The translations under genes and the position numbers were made by a program. A model generated the notes under the pieces. The model saw nothing but the letters and a program-made list of their open reading frames with translations. It was not told where the DNA came from and searched no databases. Positions 51,228 through 61,543 of a DNA stretch of 64,000 nucleotides are shown here, one piece after another; positions within the stretch are counted from its first letter, which is position 1, and each line of letters opens with the position of its first letter. Where the stretch lies: contig NZ_JALLIX010000006.1 in NCBI RefSeq assembly GCF_023242365.1, positions 62,001 through 126,000 on the forward strand, written 5' to 3'. This DNA is from Pseudomonas sp. MWU13-2100. GTDB taxonomy: Bacteria > Pseudomonadota > Gammaproteobacteria > Pseudomonadales > Pseudomonadaceae.

Positions 51228-51582
51228 TGGAGAGTCGATCTGTAAGCCGGGTTCTGTCGAGGACAGTCATTCCTCTACGATGGCCATCACTGGACATCTT
51301 TAGCAACCTACCCGGTTCCAGCGCGGGCCACGCCTTGGAACCCTATTTGGTCTTGCTCCGAGTGGGGTTTACCTAGCCACGAACTGTTGCCAGCCGTGCG
51401 GTGCGCTCTTACCGCACCTTTTCACCCTTACCGGCGCCGAAGCGCTTAGGCGGTTATTTTCTGTGGCACTTTCCGTAGGCTCACGCCTCCCAGGCGTTAC
51501 CTGGCACTCCGCCCTATGGAGCCCGGACTTTCCTCCCCCCCCTAATTTTCATAGGGGGCAGCGACTGTCCAATCGACTCTCC
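51228..51582 (-). ncRNA. rnpB: RNase P RNA (class A)
   Basis: Catalytic RNA that matures tRNA 5' ends. About 355 nt. On the minus strand the RNA begins GGAGAGTCGATTGGACAGTC and ends in GATCGACTCTCC, which pairs with the 5' end to form helix P1. Conserved internal pieces are the CR regions containing GGGTAAACCCCAC-like and AGGTAGGTTGCTAAAG sequence and the CCGGCTTACAGAT 3' portion. Ends are estimated to a few bases. Confidence 0.96.
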
Positions 51583-51589
51583 GCCGCGA

Positions 51590-51618
51590 AGGTTACCGGC
51601 ACACGCCCTGAAGGACAA
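51590..51618 (-). promoter_or_regulatory. rnpB promoter
   Basis: On the minus strand TTGTCC (51618-51613), 17 bases, TAACCT (51595-51590), eight bases before the RNA 5' end. Confidence 0.75.
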
Positions 51619-51712
51619 GCGTTAAAGGCGTTTCGCCAGCGGGTTGTGTCCCGGCAAACACCGGCAGGCCGGATCTCATAGCCAAACAGGAGCCAACCTA
51701 CAGCCGAATCAG

Positions 51713-52585
51713 TCAGGCATTTTTCTGCCGATCCAGCGCCACCTGGTACAGCAGGTTCTTGCGCACCCCGGTAATTTCCGCCGCCAGGGCCGCGGCACGC
51801 TTGAGCGGCATTTCCTGGAGCAACAGATCGAGGACCCGCAGCGCCTCGGCGCCGACCGCATCGTCGTTTTCCGGCGCCGTCCAGCCGGCGACCAGCACCA
51901 CGCACTCACCGCGCTGCTGATTGGCATCCGCCTCGACAAAGCCGCGCAGCTCGCTCAATGGCAAGCCCTTGAGGGTTTCGAAGGTCTTGGTCAGCTCACG
52001 GGCCAGCAGCGCCGGGCGCTCGGCGCCGAAGACCGTCTCCATGTCCTGCAGGCATTCAAGGATCCGATGCGGCGCTTCGTAGAAAATCAGCGTGCGCGGT
52101 TCCTCCTTGAGCAGTTCCAGGCGAGCCCGACGCCCCACCGCCTTGGCCGGCAGGAAACCTTCGAAGATAAAGCGATCGGACGCCAGACCCGCCGCCGAGA
52201 GCGCGGCGATCAACGCGCAGGCGCCGGGAACCGGCACTACACTGATGCCTGCCGCCCGCGCCTGGCGTACCAGGTGATAACCGGGATCGGAGATCAACGG
52301 CGTGCCCGCATCGGAGATCAGGGCCACGTCCTCGCCCGCCAGCAACTTGGCGATGAAACGGCTGCCTTCGTCACGTTCGTTGTGCTCGTGACAGGCCGCA
52401 AGCGGTGTCGCAATCCCGAAGTGCTGCAATAATCTGAGTGAGTGACGGGTGTCTTCCGCGGCAATCAGCGACACGTCGCGCAGCACTTTCATGGCCCGCG
52501 CACTGATGTCATCCAGGTTGCCAATGGGCGTCGCCACCACATAAAGCGAGCCGACGGCGGAATTCAAAGCACCTGGAGCAGTCAA
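51713..52585 (-). CDS. rsmI: 16S rRNA (cytidine-1402 2'-O) methyltransferase
   Basis: Methylates the ribose of C1402, the same nucleotide that RsmH modifies. 290 residues from a TTG at 52585, chosen because GAGG lies 8 bases upstream and the family fold starts soon after ([22 protein letters not shown]). [28 protein letters not shown] and [15 protein letters not shown] are the SAM-binding motifs of the tetrapyrrole-methylase fold. It is divergent from lpoA, as in many proteobacteria. Confidence 0.94.
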   Translation of the reverse strand: MTAPGALNSAVGSLYVVATPIGNLDDISARAMKVLRDVSLIAAEDTRHSLRLLQHFGIATPLAACHEHNERDEGSRFIAKLLAGEDVALISDAGTPLISDPGYHLVRQARAAGISVVPVPGACALIAALSAAGLASDRFIFEGFLPAKAVGRRARLELLKEEPRTLIFYEAPHRILECLQDMETVFGAERPALLARELTKTFETLKGLPLSELRGFVEADANQQRGECVVLVAGWTAPENDDAVGAEALRVLDLLLQEMPLKRAAALAAEITGVRKNLLYQVALDRQKNA

Positions 52586-52803
52586 AGCGCACACCTCGAG
52601 AAGAACGAAAACGCCATTGTAGCGCGTAGCCGCCCTGCCGATATGCTTCACAACGGCGAGAACGAGGCCCAAAGGCGAGCGATTCGAGCGCCGTGACACG
52701 CTTTGTACGACCTAATTTAACCGTTTCACGCCAGTAACATCGCGCCCCGGCCAGTGCTTGGGTACAATTCCACGCTCATATGATCGAGTATCAGGAACAC
52801 TAC

Positions 52804-54615
52804 ATGATCGCTTGCCTGCGGCTGTTCTCTGCCCTCTGCCTCGCTGCCTTGCTGGCGGCTTGCGCCAGCTCGCCCTCTTCCAGCCTTGGCGAACTCCCAC
52901 GGACCCCGAATGCCAGCATCGAGCAACTGCTCGAACAGGCGGCTTCCAGCAAGACGCCGGAACAAGCCGCCTTGCTGCGCCTGACCGCTGCCGACCTGGC
53001 CTACCGCCAGAAAGACAACGGTCGCGCCTCGCAGATTCTTGCGCAGGTACCGCTGGACACCCTCAAGCCGGCGCAACAGGTGTACGCCAGTACCCTGGCG
53101 GCCGAACTGGCGATGACCCGCAACCAGCCCAAGGCGGCGCTGACTGCATTGAGCCATCCGAGCCTGGAACGCCTCAGTGAGCTGCCGGTGGAGCAGCAGG
53201 TTCGCACCCAGACCGTGCGTGCCCGCGCCCTTGAAGCCGACGGCCAGACCCTGGCCGCCGCGCGCGCGCGCATCTTCATCGCCCCGCTGCTCAGCGGCGA
53301 TGCCGCGAAAAACAACCATGAAGCCATCTGGGCACTGATCGCGGCCCTGCCGACCGACCAACTGCAGCCCACCGGCAACGATGACCTCAGCGGCTGGCTG
53401 AGCCTGGCCCTGGCGGTGAAATCGTCCGGCACCCTGGAACAACAGCAGGCGGCCATCGACACCTGGCGCGCGCAGAACCCCAAGCATCCGGCTGCGCTGC
53501 AATTGCCGCTGCCACTGGTGAAACTCAAGGAGCTGGCCAGCCAGCCGCTGAGCAGGATCGCCCTGCTGCTGCCCCAGGAAGGCCCGCTCGCTTCGGTCGG
53601 CAAGGCTTTGCGTGAAGGCTTCATGGCCGCACACTTCCAGGCCCAGCAGGCCGGCCAGAAGCCGCCGGTCATCGAGTTCTACGACAGCTCGCGTCTCAGC
53701 TCCCTGGACGATTTCTATCGCAAGGCCCAGGCCTCTGGCGTGCAACTGGTGATCGGCCCGCTGGAGAAGCCGCTGGTCAAGCAGCTCAGCGCCCGTGCGC
53801 AATTGCCGATCACCACCCTGGCGCTGAACTACAGCGAAAGCGCGCAGAACCCGGCGCAACTGTTCCAGTTCGGCCTCGCCGCCGAAGACGAAGCCCGCGA
53901 AGTGGCCCGTCGCGCCCGCGCCGACGGCCTGCACCGCGCCGCCGCCATGGTGCCGAAAGGCGAATGGGGTGACCGCGTGCTCAAAGCCTTCCGCCAGGAC
54001 TGGGAAGCCAACGGCGGTACCGTGGTCGGTATCGAACGCGTCGACCAACCGGTGGCCCTGGCCCAGCAGATTGCCGAGCTGTTCCAACTGCGCCAGAGCG
54101 AAGGCCGCGCCAAGAGCCTGCAGCGCACCATAGGCGGCCAGGTCGCCGCCCAGCCGTCGCGGCGCCAGGATATCGAGTTCATCTTCCTCGCCGCGACACC
54201 ACAGCAGGCGCAGCAGATCAAACCGACCCTGAACTTCCAGTACGCCGGTGATGTACCGGTGTATGCCACCTCCCACGTATTCAGTGCCACCGGCGACCAG
54301 AACCAGTACAACGACATGAACGGCGTTCGCTTCTGCGAAACCCCTTGGCTGCTGGACGCCAACGACCCGCTGCGCAAGCAGGTCACCGCGCAATGGCCAC
54401 AAGCCAATGGCGCCCTCGGTCGCCTGTATGCCATGGGTGTCGACGCCTATCGCCTGGCACCACGCCTGGGTCAGCTCAAGGCCCTGCCCGACAGCCGCAT
54501 CGATGGTCTCTCCGGCAGCCTGAGCATGGATCCGGGGCAACGGGTCGAACGCCAGCTGCCTTGGGCCCAGTTCGTCAGCGGTCAGATCCAGCGCCTGCCG
54601 GATACGCAGCACTGA
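52804..54615 (+). CDS. lpoA: Penicillin-binding protein 1A activator LpoA
   Basis: Outer-membrane lipoprotein that stimulates the peptidoglycan synthase PBP1A from outside the wall. 603 residues. The lipobox is LAALLAAC with Cys at about residue 20. The N-terminal half (30-250) is a TPR-like helical domain, and the C-terminal half (about 255-600) is a periplasmic-binding-protein fold (SRIALLLPQEGPLASVGKALREGF, VIGPLEKPLVKQLS). The start at 52804 puts the signal peptide at the N-terminus and has AGGAA upstream. Confidence 0.93.
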   Translation: MIACLRLFSALCLAALLAACASSPSSSLGELPRTPNASIEQLLEQAASSKTPEQAALLRLTAADLAYRQKDNGRASQILAQVPLDTLKPAQQVYASTLAAELAMTRNQPKAALTALSHPSLERLSELPVEQQVRTQTVRARALEADGQTLAAARARIFIAPLLSGDAAKNNHEAIWALIAALPTDQLQPTGNDDLSGWLSLALAVKSSGTLEQQQAAIDTWRAQNPKHPAALQLPLPLVKLKELASQPLSRIALLLPQEGPLASVGKALREGFMAAHFQAQQAGQKPPVIEFYDSSRLSSLDDFYRKAQASGVQLVIGPLEKPLVKQLSARAQLPITTLALNYSESAQNPAQLFQFGLAAEDEAREVARRARADGLHRAAAMVPKGEWGDRVLKAFRQDWEANGGTVVGIERVDQPVALAQQIAELFQLRQSEGRAKSLQRTIGGQVAAQPSRRQDIEFIFLAATPQQAQQIKPTLNFQYAGDVPVYATSHVFSATGDQNQYNDMNGVRFCETPWLLDANDPLRKQVTAQWPQANGALGRLYAMGVDAYRLAPRLGQLKALPDSRIDGLSGSLSMDPGQRVERQLPWAQFVSGQIQRLPDTQH

Positions 54616-54986
54616 TGGCACCCGCCGCCCACCTGGAACACGGCAAGGAAGCCGAGCTCCTGGCGCGGCGGCATCTTGAACAACAGGGCCTGCGCCTGCT
54701 GGCGCAGAACTGGACATGTAAACGGGGCGAGCTTGATCTGGTCATGCTCGACGGCGATACAGTAGTATTCGTCGAAGTTCGTTACAGGAAAAACACCCAA
54801 TGGGGTGGCGCACTGGGCAGCATCGATGCCCGCAAGCGCAAGAAGGTAATATTCGCCGCGCAGTATTTCCTGCAACGCGAGTCACGCTGGGCCCATTGCC
54901 CTTGCCGCTTCGACGTGGTGGCCATAGACGGCCCGGTCGAGGCGACACCCCAGCTGAACTGGCTACGGAATGCCTTCGACAGCTGA
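54615..54986 (+). CDS. yraN: YraN/UPF0102 family nuclease-like protein
   Basis: 123 residues. The sequence HGKEAELLARRHLEQQGLRLLAQNWTCKRGELDLVMLDGDTVVFVEVRYR has the E, D, ExK-type pattern of the PD-(D/E)XK nuclease superfamily, here EVR in place of the usual EVK. The biological role is unknown. The ATG overlaps the lpoA stop by one base, which supports this start over a longer reading that would overlap lpoA. Confidence 0.92.
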   Translation: MAPAAHLEHGKEAELLARRHLEQQGLRLLAQNWTCKRGELDLVMLDGDTVVFVEVRYRKNTQWGGALGSIDARKRKKVIFAAQYFLQRESRWAHCPCRFDVVAIDGPVEATPQLNWLRNAFDS

Positions 54987-55123
54987 TCCAGGCTGTCGGC
55001 CCGGTTACTCTTTTCACCCACCGATTTTGCTCTTTGCTTTGCGGGCTGCACATTCTTGTGCCGGGCAGCCACCGGGAAGACCCGGTCTGCGCTCGACCAG
55101 CCGCCCTACTTAAGGTCACATAG

Positions 55124-56292
<1,169 letters not shown>

Positions 56293-56334
56293 TCCGGCTC
56301 CTACGGAATTGCGGCCCCGCTGAAATACAGACGT

Positions 56335-56366
56335 AAAAAAGGCGCCTCATTCGTGGCGCCTTTTTT
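56335..56366. terminator. Bidirectional terminator between dolP and sspB
   Basis: GGCGCC / GGCGCC stem with loop TCATTCGT, A run before and T run after. Confidence 0.9.
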
Positions 56367-56367
56367 A

Positions 56368-56781
56368 TTACTTCACGACCTTCAAGCTTGGCCGACCGCT
56401 GGGACGCGGCGGCTCGGAACCCGGCGGCGGACCGTCGTCATCCGGCTCGACCCCATCATCGCCCTCCAGGGGCGCTTCCAGCTCGAACACCATGCCCTGG
56501 CCATTCTCCCGGGCGTAGATCCCGAGAATGGCGCTGATCGGCACGTAAAGCGTATGCGGTACACCACCGAAACGCCCTTCGAAGCTGACAGCCTCGTTGT
56601 CCATGTGCAAGTGACGCACCGCACTGGGCGAAACGTTCAAGACAATTTGCCCGTCGCTGGCAAAACCTTGCGGCACCTGGACCGAGGGATACTCGGAATT
56701 GACCAGTATGTGCGGCGTACAATCGTTATCCACTATCCATTCGTACAGAGCACGAACCAAATAAGGGCGACTGGAGTTCAT
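56368..56781 (-). CDS. sspB: ClpXP protease specificity-enhancing factor SspB
   Basis: Adaptor that delivers ssrA-tagged proteins to ClpXP. 137 residues. The N-terminal substrate domain begins SRPYLVRALYEWIVDNDCTPHILV. The long acidic linker (about 100-128, rich in Asp, Glu and Pro) ends in the ClpX-binding tail RPSLKVVK. It follows sspA by 11 bases. Confidence 0.96.
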   Translation of the reverse strand: MNSSRPYLVRALYEWIVDNDCTPHILVNSEYPSVQVPQGFASDGQIVLNVSPSAVRHLHMDNEAVSFEGRFGGVPHTLYVPISAILGIYARENGQGMVFELEAPLEGDDGVEPDDDGPPPGSEPPRPSGRPSLKVVK

Positions 56782-56792
56782 AAAACGGCTCC

Positions 56793-57410
56793 TTAGCGCA
56801 TATCGCGTTCGACACCAGACAAGCTTGCCTGGAAAGCCTCACGCGCAAACTGGCGCTCCATATAATCGAGCAACGGCTTTGCGGGCCGCGGCAATTCAAT
56901 ACCCATAATCGGCAGACGCCAGAGTATCGGTAATAGACAGCAGTCCACCAGACTTTGCTCATTACTCAGGAAAAATGGCTTGTCGGCAAACAGCGGCGAC
57001 GCCCCTGTCAGGCTCTCACGCAACTCCTTACGCGCCTGCACCCGCGCCGACTCCTTGCTGCGCGAATCCAGAATCAAATCCACCAACGCACACCAGTCAC
57101 GCTGAATGCGATGGATCAGCAAACGGCTGTTGGCCCGCGCCACGGGATAAACCGGCAGCAGCGGCGGATGCGGGTAACGCTCATCCAGGTATTCCATCAC
57201 CACGGTCGACTCCCACAACGCCAGGTCACGATCGACCAGGGTGGGCAGGCTGCCGTAAGGATTCACCTCGATCAGCTTCGGCGGTTGACGCCCCGGCTCA
57301 ACAGTAATGATCTCGGCGCTGACACCCTTCTCCGCGAGCACGATGCGCACCCGATGGGAATAGTGGTCGGCGGGGTCGGAGTAACAGGCCAACCGGTTGG
57401 TCACGCCCAT
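56793..57410 (-). CDS. sspA: Stringent starvation protein A
   Basis: 205 residues. Glutathione-transferase fold without the catalytic function ([22 protein letters not shown], then [32 protein letters not shown]). SspA binds RNA polymerase and affects stationary-phase and acid-stress transcription. It sits 185 bases after petC and before sspB, the typical order. Confidence 0.96.
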   Translation of the reverse strand: MGVTNRLACYSDPADHYSHRVRIVLAEKGVSAEIITVEPGRQPPKLIEVNPYGSLPTLVDRDLALWESTVVMEYLDERYPHPPLLPVYPVARANSRLLIHRIQRDWCALVDLILDSRSKESARVQARKELRESLTGASPLFADKPFFLSNEQSLVDCCLLPILWRLPIMGIELPRPAKPLLDYMERQFAREAFQASLSGVERDMR

Positions 57411-57496
57411 GGCGGTCCTCCTCGCTTGTTGAAATTATTGAAAACGGAAAAACGAGCGCGCCCAAGACAAGCCTCCCGCAGCCACGAAACAGAACA

Positions 57497-57523
57497 GGGG
57501 TGAGACCGTTGCCGGTTCACCCC
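57497..57523. terminator. Hairpin between petC and sspA, weak terminator candidate
   Basis: GGGGTG / CACCCC outer stem with partly paired interior. On the minus strand only a poor T tail follows, so it may just reduce read-through from sspA into... the next gene of the same strand lies on the other side; direction is uncertain. Confidence 0.25.
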
Positions 57524-57595
57524 GCCCGTCCCTGCTGGCTACATCTTCAGAGGCACCCTTGGGCGCGCACGATTGACAGCTATGTTACAACGTTA

Positions 57596-58378
57596 TCAAT
57601 GCACATCCTTCCAGTATTCGCGCTTGAGCAGATAAGCGAACACGAAGAAGAAGGCCAGGTACAGCAAAACGTAGGTACCGATGCGCTGATGTTCCAGCTT
57701 CACCGGGTTGGCCGAGTAGGCCAGGAAGGTCACCAGATTCTTGACCTTCTCGTCGAATTGCTCTTCGTTCAAGGCACCGGTTTTCGGCACGATGGTCAAC
57801 TGGTCGCACGCTTCATGGGTCAAAGGCGTGCCGGTCAGCGGATCATACTGCTTCTTGCCGTCTTCGACGATTTGAACCTGCTTGCAGCCGACGACCTGAC
57901 GTCCCTGCAGCCCCACCAGCACGTTGGGCATGCCGACGTTCGGGAAGACCTTGTTGTTCACGCCCCAGGGACGTGCCGGATCTTCGTAGAAGGACCGCAG
58001 ATAGCCGTAGAGCCAGTCGGTACCACGCACCCGGGCCACCAGGGTCAGGTCGGGCGGCGCCGCGCCGAACCAGGCCTTGGCGTCGGCCGGCTGCATGCCG
58101 ATGGTCATGTGGTCGCCGATCTTGGCGCCGGTGAATACCAGGCTCTTGAGCATCACGTCATGGGGAATCCCCAGGTCGTCGGCAACACGCTCATAGCGCT
58201 GGAACTTGGCACTGTGGCAACCCATGCAATAGTTGGCAAAGGTCCGTGCGCCATCCTGCATGGCGGCCTTGTCGGAAACGTCGATATTGACAGCTTCGAG
58301 CTCCGGCCCCTCAGACTCAGCGGCGAAGGACAGGATCGGCAAAGCCACTAGCATCAATACTGCGAATAATTTTTTCAT
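57596..58378 (-). CDS. petC: Ubiquinol-cytochrome c reductase, cytochrome c1
   Basis: 260 residues with a signal peptide (KKLFAVLMLVALPILSFA-AES), the haem c motif CMGCH near residue 50, the Met ligand likely in the GMPNVLVG region, and a C-terminal anchor helix (GTYVLLYLAFFFVFAYLLKREYW). It passes electrons from the Rieske centre to soluble cytochrome c. The ATG overlaps the petB stop by one base. Confidence 0.96.
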   Translation of the reverse strand: MKKLFAVLMLVALPILSFAAESEGPELEAVNIDVSDKAAMQDGARTFANYCMGCHSAKFQRYERVADDLGIPHDVMLKSLVFTGAKIGDHMTIGMQPADAKAWFGAAPPDLTLVARVRGTDWLYGYLRSFYEDPARPWGVNNKVFPNVGMPNVLVGLQGRQVVGCKQVQIVEDGKKQYDPLTGTPLTHEACDQLTIVPKTGALNEEQFDEKVKNLVTFLAYSANPVKLEHQRIGTYVLLYLAFFFVFAYLLKREYWKDVH

Positions 58379-59589
58379 CAGCCAGTCACCCTTTCCGGAA
58401 CCGGTTTGGTCTTCTCGAGCCGGGTATAGAACGGCATCAGAATGAAGTAGGCGAAATACAGGACCGTACAGATCCGCGACAGCAGCGTGCGCTCCGGCGT
58501 CGGCGCCATCACGCCGAGCCAGCCGAGGGTGACGAAGGCGATGCAGAACACCCACAACCAGATCTTGCTCAGCCAACCCTTGTAGCGCATCGACTTGACC
58601 GGACTGCGATCCAGCCACGGCAGCACGAACAGCACGGCGATCGACGCGCCCATGGCCATGACCCCCATGAGTTTGTCCGGAACGGCCCGCAGGATCGCGT
58701 AGAACGGCGTGAAGTACCAGACAGGCGCAATGTGCGGCGGCGTCTTGAAGGCGTTGGCCATTTCGAAGTTGGGTTTTTCGAGGAAATACCCCCCCATTTC
58801 CGGGAAGAAGAACACGATGGAGCAGAAGATGAACAGGAACACCACCACACCGACGATATCCTTCACGGTGTAGTACGGATGGAAGGCGATGCCATCCAGC
58901 GGTACGCCGTTCTCGTCCTTGTGCTTCTTGATATCGACGCCGTCCGGGTTGTTCGAACCGACCTCGTGCAGCGCCAGTACGTGCAGCACCACCAGGCCAA
59001 GGATGACGATCGGCAGGGCCACTACGTGGAGGGCGAAGAAGCGATTCAGGGTGATCCCGGAAATCAGGTAGTCACCGCGAATCCACTGGGTCAGGTCGTT
59101 GCCGATGACCGGGATCGCACCGAACAGCGAGATGATCACCTGGGCGCCCCAGTAGGACATCTGCCCCCATGGCAGCAGGTAGCCCATGAAGGCCTCGGCC
59201 ATCAGCGCCAGGTAGATCAGCATGCCGAACAGCCACACCAGCTCACGGGGCTTCTGGTACGAACCGTAGAGCAGGCCGCGGAACATGTGCAGATACACGA
59301 CGATAAAGAACGCCGAAGCGCCGGTGGAGTGCAGCAGGCGCAGGATCGAGCCGTACTCGACGTCACGCATGATGTATTCGACGGAAGCAAACGCCTCTTC
59401 CGCCGACGGGGTGTAGCTCATGGTCAGCCAAACGCCGGTGACGATCTGATTGACCAGCACCAGCAGCGCCAGGGAGCCAAAAAAGTAGAAAAAGTTGAAA
59501 TTCTTCGGAGCGTAATACTTGCTGAGATGGTCTTCCCACATCTTGGTGGCGGGAAAGCGCGCATCAACCCAATCCATGAACTTGCTCAT
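58378..59589 (-). CDS. petB: Ubiquinol-cytochrome c reductase, cytochrome b
   Basis: 403 residues, eight or nine helices. Haem ligands are the two His pairs (LLHSTGASAFFIVVYLHMF and FFALHVVALPIVILGLVVLHVL), and the Qo-site signature is PVWYFTPFYAILRA with the preceding PPHI. It oxidises ubiquinol in the inner membrane. The ATG at 59589 is used; the codon before it is a GTG that could also serve. Confidence 0.97.
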   Translation of the reverse strand: MSKFMDWVDARFPATKMWEDHLSKYYAPKNFNFFYFFGSLALLVLVNQIVTGVWLTMSYTPSAEEAFASVEYIMRDVEYGSILRLLHSTGASAFFIVVYLHMFRGLLYGSYQKPRELVWLFGMLIYLALMAEAFMGYLLPWGQMSYWGAQVIISLFGAIPVIGNDLTQWIRGDYLISGITLNRFFALHVVALPIVILGLVVLHVLALHEVGSNNPDGVDIKKHKDENGVPLDGIAFHPYYTVKDIVGVVVFLFIFCSIVFFFPEMGGYFLEKPNFEMANAFKTPPHIAPVWYFTPFYAILRAVPDKLMGVMAMGASIAVLFVLPWLDRSPVKSMRYKGWLSKIWLWVFCIAFVTLGWLGVMAPTPERTLLSRICTVLYFAYFILMPFYTRLEKTKPVPERVTG

Positions 59590-60185
59590 CACGCTTTCTC
59601 CGTATCGACGCCAATCACAATAATCGTGTCGGACTCATAGGAATGCGGCGGAACCGGCAGGTTCAAAGGCGCGGGTTGCGACTTGTAGACACGGCCAGCC
59701 AGATCGTAGTGAGAACCGTGGCAAGGGCAGAAATAACCACCGACCCAGTCGGCGCCCAGATCAGCGGGCGCAACTTCCGGACGGAAGGTCGGCGAGCAGC
59801 CCAGGTGCGTGCAGATACCGATCAGTAGCAGCAGCTCCGGCTTGATCGAACGGTTCTTGGGGTCGACATAGGGGGGCTGTGTAGATTCCTTGGAGTTGGG
59901 GTCGGCCAATCGATCCTCGATCTTGGCCAGATTTCCCAGAATCTCCGGGGTACGGTGAACGATAAAGACCGGCTGACCTCGCCACTCAGCAATCATCTGC
60001 TGTCCGGGTTCGATCTTGCTGATATTCACCTTCACCGGTGCCCCCGCGGCTTTCGCCTTGGCACTGGGAAACCATGACCCCACGAACGGGACCGCAGCCC
60101 CCACCGCTCCTGCAGCTCCTACCACGGATGTGGCTGCTACGAGGAAGCGACGCCGGCCTGCATTCACGCCGTCATTGCTACTCAT
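59589..60185 (-). CDS. petA: Ubiquinol-cytochrome c reductase, Rieske iron-sulfur subunit
   Basis: 198 residues. Twin-arginine signal (AGRRRFLVAATSVVGAAGAVG) that also forms the membrane anchor. The 2Fe-2S ligands are in CTHLGC and CPCHGSHYD. First gene of petABC, behind a candidate promoter at 60267-60295. Confidence 0.97.
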   Translation of the reverse strand: MSSNDGVNAGRRRFLVAATSVVGAAGAVGAAVPFVGSWFPSAKAKAAGAPVKVNISKIEPGQQMIAEWRGQPVFIVHRTPEILGNLAKIEDRLADPNSKESTQPPYVDPKNRSIKPELLLLIGICTHLGCSPTFRPEVAPADLGADWVGGYFCPCHGSHYDLAGRVYKSQPAPLNLPVPPHSYESDTIIVIGVDTEKA

Positions 60186-60266
60186 TCAGTCCTCTCCCAT
60201 CAGCTTTTGTGGCCTGTTAAATCAGGCGTCTACTAAGTAAAACTTTGTACTTATAAATTTTGCCGA

Positions 60267-60295
60267 ATGGTAATGAAAAGCCCCACGTATGACAA
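60267..60295 (-). promoter_or_regulatory. Candidate petABC promoter
   Basis: On the minus strand TTGTCA (60295-60290), 17 bases, TACCAT (60272-60267), 82 bases before the petA ATG. Confidence 0.5.
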
Positions 60296-60384
60296 GGTAA
60301 TTACCAGCCCTACCCTGCCCCAAGCCTTGTAGTATAGGGGGTCTACGGATGTGGCAAGTTGTCACATGAAAATATTTCGCCCAC

Positions 60385-60422
60385 AAAAAAGCCCGATTCC
60401 ACAAGGAAACCGGGCTTTTTTT
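60385..60422 (-). terminator. Terminator of rplM-rpsI
   Basis: GCCCG-A-TTCC / GGAA-AC-CGGGC stem with an ACAA loop, A run before and T run after; 41 bases after the rpsI stop. Confidence 0.9.
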
Positions 60423-60462
60423 AAAACGTAGAACTGAAACGTAAAACGGTACGAGGACCGAA

Positions 60463-60855
60463 TTAACGCTTCGAGTACTGCGGACGCTTACGCGCTTTAC
60501 GCAGACCGACTTTCTTACGTTCAACTTCACGAGCATCGCGGGTTACGAAGCCGGCTTTGCGCAGAGCACCGCGCAGAGTCTCGTCGTAGTCCATCAGAGC
60601 ACGAGTGATGCCGTGGCGGATTGCGCCAGCTTGACCACTCACACCACCACCGATGACAGTGACGTAGATATCGAATTTCTCGGTAGTCTCAGTCAGTTCC
60701 AGCGGCTGGCGAACTACCATGCGGGCAGTTTCGCGACCGAAGAACGTGTCCAGGGTGCGGTTGTTGATGGAGATGTTGCCAGTACCCGGACGCAGGAAAA
60801 CGCGTGCGGTTGCAGTCTTGCGACGGCCAGTGCCGTAATTTTGAGTCGCCGACAT
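60463..60855 (-). CDS. rpsI: 30S ribosomal protein S9
   Basis: 130 residues. [19 protein letters not shown] at the N-terminus and the basic tail ending [12 protein letters not shown], which reaches the P-site tRNA, are diagnostic. It follows rplM by 14 bases. Confidence 0.99.
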   Translation of the reverse strand: MSATQNYGTGRRKTATARVFLRPGTGNISINNRTLDTFFGRETARMVVRQPLELTETTEKFDIYVTVIGGGVSGQAGAIRHGITRALMDYDETLRGALRKAGFVTRDAREVERKKVGLRKARKRPQYSKR

Positions 60856-60869
60856 AATGAACTATTCCG

Positions 60870-61298
60870 TTAAATCTTCAGTTCTTGGGGCTGCTGAGCA
60901 GTATGAGGGTGGACAGCGCCCGCATAGACTTTCAGCTTACGGTACATGTCGCGACCCAGCGGGTTCTTAGGCAGCATGCCTTTGACCGCGGTCTCGATCA
61001 CGCGCTCAGGGGCCTTGGCGATCAGCTTTTCAAAGTTGATCGACTTGATGCCGCCCGGGAAACCGGAGTGGGAGTAGTACATTTTGTCGGTGGTTTTAGC
61101 ACCGGTAACGCGTACTTGCTCAGCATTGATAACAACGATGTAGTCACCGGTGTCAACGTGCGGAGTGTATTCGACTTTGTGCTTGCCACGCAGGCGGCTC
61201 GCGATTTCGGTGGCCAGACGACCCAGGGTCTGACCAGCAGCGTCGACGATAAACCAGTCGCGCTTAACTGTTTCCGGTTTAGCAGTAAAAGTTTTCAT
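60870..61298 (-). CDS. rplM: 50S ribosomal protein L13
   Basis: 142 residues. [30 protein letters not shown] and the later [23 protein letters not shown] identify L13, an early 23S-binding protein. First gene of the rplM-rpsI operon behind a strong promoter. Confidence 0.99.
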   Translation of the reverse strand: MKTFTAKPETVKRDWFIVDAAGQTLGRLATEIASRLRGKHKVEYTPHVDTGDYIVVINAEQVRVTGAKTTDKMYYSHSGFPGGIKSINFEKLIAKAPERVIETAVKGMLPKNPLGRDMYRKLKVYAGAVHPHTAQQPQELKI

Positions 61299-61338
61299 TC
61301 TTTATAGCCTCAGGGGCCGCCTGTAAATAAGACGGCGG

Positions 61339-61367
61339 ATCTTACTGAATAGTGCGTACTTTGACAA
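61339..61367 (-). promoter_or_regulatory. rplM-rpsI promoter
   Basis: On the minus strand TTGTCA (61367-61362), 17 bases, TAAGAT (61344-61339), 41 bases before the rplM ATG. Confidence 0.8.
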
Positions 61368-61461
61368 GGTCAAAGGCAGCCGGATACAGACGCTTTCGGG
61401 GGCTCGGGTCGGCGCGTCCGTTCAACGGCAAGATTCTTTGGCGGCGGCGCATCACTTCCAC

Positions 61462-61487
61462 TGCATAAAGAGGTGCGTAATTATGCA
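61462..61487. promoter_or_regulatory. Inverted repeat upstream of tas
   Basis: TGCATAA (61462-61468) and TTATGCA (61481-61487) form a perfect 7-bp inverted repeat with a 12-base spacer, 57 bases before the tas ATG. It has the size of a regulator site; no regulator gene is adjacent. Confidence 0.35.
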
Positions 61488-61543
61488 GATTGCGAAAAAA
61501 ATTTCAACCTGCTTTTATGGGTGCTTTCCCACAGGAGCCGCCA

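Noticed and set aside
54345..54614. Longer N-terminus for yraN
   Set aside because: The extension overlaps the lpoA coding sequence in another frame and lacks homology; the ATG at 54615 gives the normal family length.
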